Shown here: piece by piece, positions 6,891 to 12,081 of the stretch
Layout of the letters: each line of letters opens with the position of its first letter
How positions within the stretch are numbered: position 1 is the first letter of the stretch
Source: an uncultured Lachnospiraceae bacterium
GTDB lineage: Bacteria; Bacillota; Clostridia; Lachnospirales; Lachnospiraceae
Length of the DNA stretch: 15,978 bases
Reading direction: 5' to 3'
NCBI GenBank assembly: GCA_937877165.1
Contig: CALEFO010000184.1
Coordinates: 1 to 15,978, forward strand
Notes under the pieces: model-generated
The model's database searches: none
The model's input: only the letters and a program-made list of their open reading frames with translations
What the model was told of the DNA's origin: nothing
Program-made: the position numbers and the translations under genes

Positions 6891-7418
6891 GGCCTTCGTC
6901 TGATGCGAAGGCCTGCCTCTGTTACAATGGATACCGGAATTGAGACGGCGGAAAAGAAACTGTACAGCCACGCGCTCGCAAGGAAAGCGGCAATCCGCAT
7001 TGTCAATCATCAGTTGTCGGATCAGATTTCCATACTGATTCGGGCTGACCGGAAGATCCCACCGGAGATTTCCCACATGACCGGAATTACAGATGAAATG
7101 GTCCGGCAGGAGGGAGTCTCTTTTTGGAAAGCAATGGAGAAGCTTCGTGATTTTATCGGATCTTCTCCAATAGTAAGCCATAATGTTTCTTTTGATCGGG
7201 CCTTCATCAGCGAGGCCTCCATGCGGCTCGGGGAGCCGCCGTTGAGAAATATATGCAAGGATACGCTGGCGTTGGCAAAAAGACGGATCGATGATATTCG
7301 GGATTATAAACTGGAGACCATAGCGGAGTATTATCATATTGAAGTGACCCAAAAGCATCGGGCACTGGCTGACTGCATCACCACATTTCAGATTTATGAG
7401 AAACTGAATGAAATTTGA
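6891..7418 (+). pseudogene. Truncated second copy of the DnaQ half of cas2
   Basis: This frame matches the cas2-dnaQ gene from about codon 84 to the stop but lacks the Cas2 domain. A 102-bp in-frame deletion between two GCGGCA hexamers (4744-4749 and 4846-4851 in the intact gene) has removed 34 codons, including the Exo I motif with Asp131 and Glu133. Exo II and Exo III remain. Upstream of the deletion junction and up to 7202, the copy differs from the parent at roughly 8 percent of positions. From 7203 to 7421 it is identical. The first ATG, at 6903, has no ribosome binding site. It is therefore a remnant, kept probably because its 3' end carries leader or promoter sequence for the following mini-array. 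Confidence 0.88.
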
Positions 7419-7460
7419 AAAACGGGATCGAAAAAAGGGCGGTTTTCTGGGATTTTTTTA
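7419..7460 (+). promoter_or_regulatory. Duplicated leader of CRISPR array 2
   Basis: This is a copy of the leader at 5278-5319 with four substitutions, all in its first half. The final 26 bases, including the GGGATTTTTTTA end, are identical. It joins the truncated cas2 copy to the first repeat of array 2 exactly as in array 1, so the duplication covered gene end, leader and repeat together. Confidence 0.8.
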
Positions 7461-7587
7461 GTGTTCCCCGCGTGAGCGGGGATGATCCTGACCGGATCCG
7501 TCGCGACCAGTCCAATCAGGAGTGTTCCCCGCGTGAGCGGGGAGGATCCTACTACATGGAGTATGACGGGTGTTGTGGTCAAGTGTT
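7461..7587 (+). CRISPR. CRISPR array 2, two repeats plus a five-base stub
   Basis: Repeat 1 at 7461-7488 and repeat 2 at 7522-7549 flank a 33-nt spacer. Repeat 2 has one change, AGGATCC for ATGATCC. Both have the loop GTGA instead of the GTAT of array 1, while the six-pair stem is unchanged. A second putative 33-nt spacer at 7550-7582 leads to GTGTT at 7583-7587, exactly 61 bases after repeat 2, where the repeat match stops. Both spacers begin with T, as expected from array 1. The stub is best read as the start of an interrupted third repeat. Confidence 0.85.
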
Positions 7588-7609
7588 ACAAAAACGCTTG
7601 ACCACAACA
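7571..7609. repeat. 13-bp perfect inverted repeat at the broken end of array 2
   Basis: TGTTGTGGTCAAG at 7571-7583 and CTTGACCACAACA at 7597-7609 are perfect complements around a 13-nt loop. The left arm lies in the putative second spacer and the right arm lies beyond the repeat stub. No U-run follows on either strand, so it is a weak terminator candidate. It may be an insertion scar or an RNA hairpin. Confidence 0.6.
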
Positions 7610-7698
7610 TTTCAGCATAGATGTACGAGATCTGATTCAAAAAGGAGTACTCAGGGGACAGGAAGCCGTGATAAGTTAGAAAGCGAAAGGACGAAGAG

Positions 7699-7893
7699 AT
7701 GAAAAAGAGTATTAAGACGCTCATTGAATGCGTTTTCTGGTTCTCATTATTGATTGCCCTTATCGTGGGATCTGATATTGTAAAGGTGATGGTAATCGTG
7801 TTCGCATGTATCTATTTCGGATTCGTGGCCTATGTGTGGATCACGACGAAGTGTGTCAGCGGACTGGTTGATCTTATCCGGAAATTCCTCTGA
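7699..7893 (+). CDS. Small membrane protein of unknown function
   Basis: A 64-residue protein that I do not recognise. It has a short basic start (MKKSIK), then a hydrophobic segment around residues 9-25 and a second around 28-48, followed by a short C-terminal stretch (LVDLIRKFL) that could be amphipathic. This predicts a two-helix inner membrane protein. AAAGGA at 7685-7690 lies eight bases before the ATG, and an intrinsic terminator follows 29 bases after the stop. It therefore looks like a real single gene, despite its size. It sits inside the stretch that seems to interrupt CRISPR array 2, so it may be cargo of a small inserted element. A toxin or defence role is possible but nothing in the sequence shows it. 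Confidence 0.6.
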   Translation: MKKSIKTLIECVFWFSLLIALIVGSDIVKVMVIVFACIYFGFVAYVWITTKCVSGLVDLIRKFL

Positions 7894-7922
7894 ACAGACA
7901 TATGATATGGTTGATGATTGAG

Positions 7923-7949
7923 AACCGCGGTGAGAGCCGCGGTTTTATT
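7923..7949 (+). terminator. Intrinsic terminator after the small membrane protein
   Basis: AACCGCGG at 7923-7930 pairs with CCGCGGTT at 7937-7944 around a TGAGAG loop. The run TTTTATT overlaps the end of the stem. This is a good rho-independent terminator on the plus strand. Confidence 0.85.
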
Positions 7950-8016
7950 CTGCCTTGAAAACAGACGACAGATTTTATGATCCCGGAATGAGCAGGGGAA
8001 ACGTTTTACTCAGGAA

Positions 8017-8036
8017 GTGTTCTCCACGGATACGTG
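8017..8036 (+). repeat. Degenerate CRISPR repeat, probable terminal repeat of array 2
   Basis: GTGTTCTCCACGGATACGTG agrees with the degenerate last repeat of array 1 at 16 of 20 positions. It shares the same loop change, GGAT in place of GTAT. It starts with GTGTT, the same five bases at which the third repeat of array 2 breaks off at 7587. The rest of 7950-8057 shows no gene. Confidence 0.55.
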
Positions 8037-8057
8037 ATAAAAATCTATGAAAACTCG

Positions 8058-8086
8058 TTGACAGACAGAAAATCCCAGTGTATCGT
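8058..8086 (+). promoter_or_regulatory. Promoter of the metal-efflux operon
   Basis: A consensus TTGACA at 8058-8063 is followed after exactly 17 bases by TATCGT at 8081-8086, a 4 of 6 match to the -10 box. Transcription should start near 8093, at the left edge of the operator. Confidence 0.65.
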
Positions 8087-8093
8087 TTTCTTA

Positions 8094-8119
8094 AACACAT
8101 GAATAAATGATCATATGTT
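8094..8119 (+). promoter_or_regulatory. ArsR/SmtB-type 12-2-12 operator
   Basis: AACACATGAATA and TGATCATATGTT, separated by AA, form an imperfect inverted repeat with 9 of 12 positions symmetric. The half-site strongly resembles the AACACATGAACA half of the known cyanobacterial SmtB operator. The site covers the predicted transcription start, so bound repressor would block initiation. The encoded ArsR family protein at 10363-10662 is the natural ligand. A leader of about 200 bases with several short inverted repeats then runs to the ATPase start at 8322. Confidence 0.7.
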
Positions 8120-8321
8120 TAAAAGATGAGGCGCATCCGGATGACCCGAAGGGAGAACATCCGGCCGTACCCGAAACCTGCATGAGACGGCACATGCCGG
8201 ATGATGGCGCAGGCAGAGGGCGCTCAGTCAGCACGAGGAGAGATTTCCAATTTGTTGATGAAAGACAGCTTGGATTTTCTCGGAGACAGGAAGAGAGATT
8301 CAGCACAAGGAGGAACCCACA

Positions 8322-10340
8322 ATGAGTGAGAGGGAAGAGAAACGAGCGCAGCAGGAAGAAGAAAAGGCACGCGAGGCCGCCGAGATGGCGAAGGCCGAAG
8401 CGGAGGTCCGCGAGGAGGAAGACGAAGAGGACGGGGATGAGGACGAAGAAGAGGAGATGGAGCCGCGGCAGAAGCTCATCCAGATCATTATCGCATCGGT
8501 TCTTCTGATTGCGGCAGTTTTGATTACCAAGGCCTTTCCGGACCTTGCCATGTGGCAGAAGCTTCTGATTTTCCTTGTTCCGTATGCGGCGGCAGGCTTC
8601 GATGTCCTGAAGGAAGCAGCTGAGCACATCAGTGAGGGAGAGGTGTTTGATGAGGATTTTCTGATGTGCATTGCGACCATCGGCGCGCTTCTGATCGGCT
8701 TTGTTCCGGGAGGTGAGGAGGAATTCGCGGAGGCGGTTTTCGTCATGCTGTTCTTCCAGGTCGGAGAGCTTTTCGAAGGAATCGCCGAGGGCAACAGTGA
8801 GCGCGCAATTTCTCAGCTTCTTGATATCCGCCCGGATACGGCAAATGTGGAGCGGGACGGCGAGGTCCTCGCAGTCAGTCCGGAGGAGGTTTCGGTCGGT
8901 GAGACTGTCGTCATCAAGCCCGGCGAAAAGGTGCCGATGGACGGCGTGGTTCTCGAGGGAACCTCCAGTCTTGATACCGTTGCCCTGACGGGCGAGAGCG
9001 TTCCGAGAGATGTCACAGCGGGAGATCCGATCCTGTCCGGGTGCGTCAACCAGAGCGGAGTCCTTCGCGTGAGGGTGGAGAAGGAATTCGGCGAGTCCAC
9101 GGCGGCGAAGATTCTCGATCTTGTGCAGCATGCAGGCTCGAAGAAGTCGAAGAGCGAGAAGTTCATTTCGCGGTTTGCGAAGATTTATACGCCGATCGTT
9201 GTTTTCGCGGCAATCGCGCTGGCGCTTATTCCGCCGATGCTGACCGGCAATTTTGTTGGCAATTTTGCAACATGGCTCCTGCGGGCATTGACTTTCCTGA
9301 TCGTGTCCTGCCCGTGCGCACTGGTGGTTTCCGTGCCGCTGGCGTTTTTCGGCGGAATCGGCGCGGCCTCCAAGGCGGGTATTCTGATCAAGGGCTCCAG
9401 CTACATGGATGCACTGGCGAAGGCGGACACGGTTGTTTTTGATAAGACCGGCACACTGACGAAGGGTGTTTTCGAGGTGACGACGCTCCATCCGGAAGAA
9501 ATGGATGAGCGGGAGCTTCTGCATCTTGCTGCGCATGTTGAACGATATTCTACACATCCGATTGCCGTATCGCTGCGCACCGCATTCGGAGATGAAGACG
9601 ACGGCTGCACGGTGGAGCAGGCAGAGGAGATCGCAGGGCACGGTATCCGGGCCGTGGTCAACGGCAGAACGGTCTGTGTCGGCAACAGCAAAATGATGGA
9701 CGCGGTCGGCGCGAAGTGGAAGAGCTGTGAAGAGGCAGGAACGATCATTCACGTTGCGGTGGACGGTGTTTATGCGGGCCACATTCACATCTCGGACGTG
9801 GAGAAGCCGGATGCCAGGAAGGCAATTTCGGATCTGAAGGCACTCGGTGTCGGAAGGACTGTGATGCTGACCGGCGACCGCAAGGAGGTTGCGGAGCGTG
9901 TTGCGGCAGACCTGGGACTCGATGAATTTCATGCGGAGCTTCTCCCGGCAGACAAGGTTTCACGCGTAGAAGAGCTTCTGCAGAACAAAAAGGAGAACTC
10001 CAGCCTTGTCTTTGTCGGAGACGGCATCAATGACGCGCCGGTACTGGCAAGAGCAGACATCGGCATTGCAATGGGCGCGATGGGTTCGGATGCGGCCATC
10101 GAGGCGGCGGATGTGGTTCTGATGGATGATCAGCCATCCAAGATTTCGAAGGCAGTGAAGATTTCCCGCAGCACGCTCGCAATCGCGAAGCAGAACATCG
10201 TTTTTGCCATCGCCGTGAAGGTCGCAATCCTTCTTTTGGCGGCGTTCGGCCTGGCCCCGATGTGGCTGGCGGTATTCGGAGACACCGGCGTTCTGATCCT
10301 GTGCGTTCTGAACTCCATGCGGGCCCTGAAGGCAAGATAA
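8322..10340 (+). CDS. P1B-2 type Zn2+/Cd2+/Pb2+ efflux ATPase
   Basis: A 672-residue heavy-metal P-type ATPase that should pump divalent soft metals out of the cytoplasm. Motifs in order are TGES at 223-226 (actuator), CPC at 330-332 in the transport helix, DKTGTLT at 374-380 with the phosphorylated Asp374, HP at 412-413 (heavy-metal HP locus), TGD at 517-519 and GDGIND at 566-571. Lys633 (AVKVAILLL) and Asp654 (GDTG) in the last two helices, together with CPC, mark the Zn/Cd/Pb class. Instead of an N-terminal HMA domain with CxxC there is a charged, helix-prone start of about 48 residues ending in a run of Asp and Glu (EEEDEEDGDEDEEEEME). AAGGAGG at 8307-8313 supports the start. It is followed by its probable repressor. 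Confidence 0.95.
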   Translation: MSEREEKRAQQEEEKAREAAEMAKAEAEVREEEDEEDGDEDEEEEMEPRQKLIQIIIASVLLIAAVLITKAFPDLAMWQKLLIFLVPYAAAGFDVLKEAAEHISEGEVFDEDFLMCIATIGALLIGFVPGGEEEFAEAVFVMLFFQVGELFEGIAEGNSERAISQLLDIRPDTANVERDGEVLAVSPEEVSVGETVVIKPGEKVPMDGVVLEGTSSLDTVALTGESVPRDVTAGDPILSGCVNQSGVLRVRVEKEFGESTAAKILDLVQHAGSKKSKSEKFISRFAKIYTPIVVFAAIALALIPPMLTGNFVGNFATWLLRALTFLIVSCPCALVVSVPLAFFGGIGAASKAGILIKGSSYMDALAKADTVVFDKTGTLTKGVFEVTTLHPEEMDERELLHLAAHVERYSTHPIAVSLRTAFGDEDDGCTVEQAEEIAGHGIRAVVNGRTVCVGNSKMMDAVGAKWKSCEEAGTIIHVAVDGVYAGHIHISDVEKPDARKAISDLKALGVGRTVMLTGDRKEVAERVAADLGLDEFHAELLPADKVSRVEELLQNKKENSSLVFVGDGINDAPVLARADIGIAMGAMGSDAAIEAADVVLMDDQPSKISKAVKISRSTLAIAKQNIVFAIAVKVAILLLAAFGLAPMWLAVFGDTGVLILCVLNSMRALKAR

Positions 10341-10362
10341 AGCTGCAAACGGAAGGATGGAT

Positions 10363-10662
10363 ATGGAAAGAAGAATTCCTGACGAAAATGAATTATTTGA
10401 TCTTGCGGAGCTGTTCAAGGTATTCGGCGATTCCACCAGAATCCGGATTCTGTATGCTCTGTATGATGAAGAACACAGCGTCAGCGATATTGCGGACGCT
10501 TTGAGTATGACGCAGTCGGCGGTGTCTCACCAGCTGAAAATTCTGCGTCAGGCCAAGCTCGTTGGCGCAAGGCGCGAGGGAAAGCAGATTTTCTACGGGC
10601 TTGCGGATGAGCATGTGCACACCATTATTCAGGTGGGGCGGGAGCACATCGAAGAAGAATAG
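10363..10662 (+). CDS. ArsR/SmtB family metal-sensing repressor
   Basis: A 99-residue winged-helix repressor. FKVFGDSTRIRILYAL is the usual ArsR opening, SVSDIADALSMTQSAVSHQLKILRQAKLV is the helix-turn-helix, and GARREGKQIFYGL is the wing. Asp82, His84, His95 and Glu98 have spacings of 2, 11 and 3 residues, the same as the SmtB alpha5 zinc ligands D104, H106, H117 and E120. The CxC motif of the alpha3N (CadC) cadmium/lead site is absent. Zinc, or possibly cobalt, is therefore the likely signal. ATG at 10363 is chosen because GGAAGG at 10351-10356 is six bases upstream; an ATG at 10357 would directly abut that site. It should bind the operator at 8094-8119 and control its own operon. Confidence 0.92.
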   Translation: MERRIPDENELFDLAELFKVFGDSTRIRILYALYDEEHSVSDIADALSMTQSAVSHQLKILRQAKLVGARREGKQIFYGLADEHVHTIIQVGREHIEEE

Positions 10663-10691
10663 TGTTACAGGTAAAAACTACGCCGTCATAT

Positions 10692-10757
10692 TTCTGCGGA
10701 CCGCCGCAGAATCCCAAAAGGCGCAGCAAGTGCAAAGGGCTCTTGCTGCGTCTTTTT
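10692..10757 (+). terminator. Terminator of the metal-efflux operon
   Basis: GGCGCAGCAAG at 10720-10730 pairs with CTTGCTGCGTC at 10742-10752, with one G-U pair, and TTTTT follows. A second perfect hairpin, TTCTGCGG/CCGCAGAA at 10692-10711, stands just before it without a U-run. The pair forms a strong end to the ATPase-repressor transcript. Confidence 0.85.
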
Positions 10758-10843
10758 GTGTGGATAGGGAAAGGCACTCGAGGCGGAAATCAAAGGCTCT
10801 TTTTAACAGATTCTGAGCGAATCAATGGCTTTATTAGCAGTAA

Positions 10844-10866
10844 ATTTATCTGATAAATGGTACAAT
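10844..10866 (+). promoter_or_regulatory. Extended -10 promoter with a 7-1-7 palindrome upstream of rubrerythrin
   Basis: TACAAT at 10861-10866 preceded by TGG forms an extended -10 element; the -35 region is weak. The perfect 7-1-7 palindrome ATTTATC-T-GATAAAT at 10844-10858 abuts and slightly overlaps it. Fur-family regulators such as PerR bind 7-1-7 sites, and PerR is known to control rubrerythrin and desulfoferrodoxin genes in clostridia. Binding by a PerR-like repressor is inferred. The remaining 10758-10843 stretch shows no gene. Confidence 0.55.
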
Positions 10867-10937
10867 ATAAACATAAAGACAGATAACAATTGCAAAACAG
10901 CCGGCAACTACCCGGGAACCGGCAGAAAGGAGATCAA

Positions 10938-11474
10938 ATGAATTCGTATGCAGGAACACAGACAGAGCGGAATCTGGCAAGAGCCTATGCCGGGGAATCC
11001 GAGGCGAGGAATAAGTATACCTATTTTGCCTCGAAGGCGAAAAAGGAAGGCTATGAGCAGATCGCGGCGCTGTTCCAGAAGACAGCGGATAACGAGAAGG
11101 AGCACGCCAAGATGTGGTTCAAGGAGCTGTACGGAATCGGAGATACACAGGAAAATCTCCGGGCCGCAGCAGAGGGCGAGAACTACGAGTGGACGGATAT
11201 GTACGACGGCTTTGCAAGGACGGCAGAGGAGGAAGGTTTTTCCGAGCTTGCTGCGAAATTCCGGATGGTGGCAGCGATTGAGCGGCATCATGAGGAACGC
11301 TACCGGGCCCTTCTTCGCAACATCGAGATGCAGGAGGTCTTCGAGCGCAGTGAGCTGAAGGTTTGGGAGTGCCGCAACTGCGGGCATATCGTCATCGGAA
11401 CCGCGGCACCGGAAGAATGTCCTGTCTGCAGTCATCCGCAGAGTTTCTTTGAAATCAAGGCAGAAAATTACTAG
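10938..11474 (+). CDS. rbr: Rubrerythrin
   Basis: A 178-residue rubrerythrin, a cytoplasmic peroxidase of anaerobes. Residues about 1-135 form the ferritin-like four-helix bundle with diiron ligand candidates Glu20, Glu53, His56 (NEKEHAK), Glu97, and Glu115 with His118 or Glu119/120 in AIERHHEERY. The C-terminal rubredoxin domain has Cys145, Cys148, Cys161 and Cys164 (CRNC and CPVC), which carry one iron and pass electrons to the diiron site. AGGAG at 10928-10932 decides for the ATG at 10938; an upstream TTG frame start at 10890 lies between promoter and binding site and is unlikely. It is followed after 51 bases by desulfoferrodoxin, making a small oxygen-defence operon in which superoxide is reduced to peroxide and peroxide to water. 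Confidence 0.95.
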   Translation: MNSYAGTQTERNLARAYAGESEARNKYTYFASKAKKEGYEQIAALFQKTADNEKEHAKMWFKELYGIGDTQENLRAAAEGENYEWTDMYDGFARTAEEEGFSELAAKFRMVAAIERHHEERYRALLRNIEMQEVFERSELKVWECRNCGHIVIGTAAPEECPVCSHPQSFFEIKAENY

Positions 11475-11525
11475 GGGCAGGCGGCAGTCGGACAGCAGAT
11501 CATCACACTGCAGAAAGGAGCAGCA

Positions 11526-11903
11526 ATGAAATTTTACAGATGTATGAGATGCGGCAACCAGATAGAAATGATTCATGACGCAGGGCCGAACCCGATCTGC
11601 TGCGGAGCGGATATGCGGGAGATGATCCCGGGCTCCAGCGACGGTGCGGCGGAAAAGCACGTACCGGTCGTTTCGGTGGAAGGAAATACCGTGACAGTTA
11701 TGGTCGGAGAGGATCCGCACCCGATGATCGACGCCCATTACATTCCGTGGGTTCTCATCGAGACAAAGGCGGGCACGCAGAGAAAAAACTTAAAGCCCGG
11801 CAGCGAGCCGAAGGTCTCGTTCCTTCTGACAGAGGGGGATGAGCTGGTGGCGGTTTACGCGTACTGCAATCTCCACGGACTGTGGGAAAGCCGCTCGTGG
11901 TGA
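11526..11903 (+). CDS. dfx: Desulfoferrodoxin (two-iron superoxide reductase)
   Basis: A 125-residue superoxide reductase that reduces superoxide to hydrogen peroxide without making oxygen. The N-terminal desulforedoxin domain has Cys6, Cys9, Cys25 and Cys26 for iron centre I. The catalytic iron centre II has a full ligand set: His45, His65, His71, Cys114 and His117 (YCNLHGLW). The EKH motif with Lys44 next to the first ligand is also kept. The start is supported by AAAGGAG at 11514-11520. It follows rubrerythrin in the same direction with no terminator between them, so the two are probably co-transcribed. No clear terminator is seen after its stop; the next promoter begins at 11966. Confidence 0.96.
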   Translation: MKFYRCMRCGNQIEMIHDAGPNPICCGADMREMIPGSSDGAAEKHVPVVSVEGNTVTVMVGEDPHPMIDAHYIPWVLIETKAGTQRKNLKPGSEPKVSFLLTEGDELVAVYAYCNLHGLWESRSW

Positions 11904-11965
11904 GGCTGTGAAACAGGCGAATTTTGCAGAGCTGCGAATGCTGCTGTAATAAAAATGTAACAGTT

Positions 11966-11994
11966 TTGCCTTCTTTTTTTGTTTGCAGTACAAT
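11966..11994 (+). promoter_or_regulatory. Promoter of the penicillin-binding protein gene
   Basis: TTGCCT at 11966-11971 and TACAAT at 11989-11994 are 17 bases apart, which predicts a start near 12001. This also argues against any protein start at 11983. A T-rich stretch lies in the spacer. Confidence 0.65.
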
Positions 11995-12013
11995 AGATTG
12001 ACTATATATTTTC

Positions 12014-12043
12014 ATTCTGCACCGGAGATTTCCGGTGCGGAAT
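12014..12043 (+). promoter_or_regulatory. Hairpin in the penicillin-binding protein leader
   Basis: ATTCTGCACCGGA at 12014-12026 pairs with TCCGGTGCGGAAT at 12031-12043 around a GATT loop, with one G-U pair. It lies just downstream of the predicted transcription start and has no U-run. It may protect the mRNA 5' end or affect translation; the function is unknown. Confidence 0.5.
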
Positions 12044-12081
12044 CATCTGCAAATGGAAAGGAACTGATAGAAAAACTGCCT

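Noticed and set aside
6903..7418. The truncated DnaQ copy as a working gene
   Set aside because: It has no ribosome binding site, no Cas2 domain and has lost the Exo I catalytic residues.
7415..7702. A 95-codon frame across the second leader and mini-array
   Set aside because: It reads through leader, repeats and the inverted repeat with no protein-like features.
8091..9932. A 613-codon open frame on the minus strand
   Set aside because: It is antisense to the metal ATPase, whose motifs are all intact, and has no recognisable domains or ribosome binding site.
10890..10937. Longer start for rubrerythrin
   Set aside because: The TTG lies upstream of the strong AGGAG site, and the added 16 residues do not belong to the family.
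11983..12081. Longer start for the penicillin-binding protein
   Set aside because: The TTG lies inside the predicted promoter, upstream of the expected transcription start.
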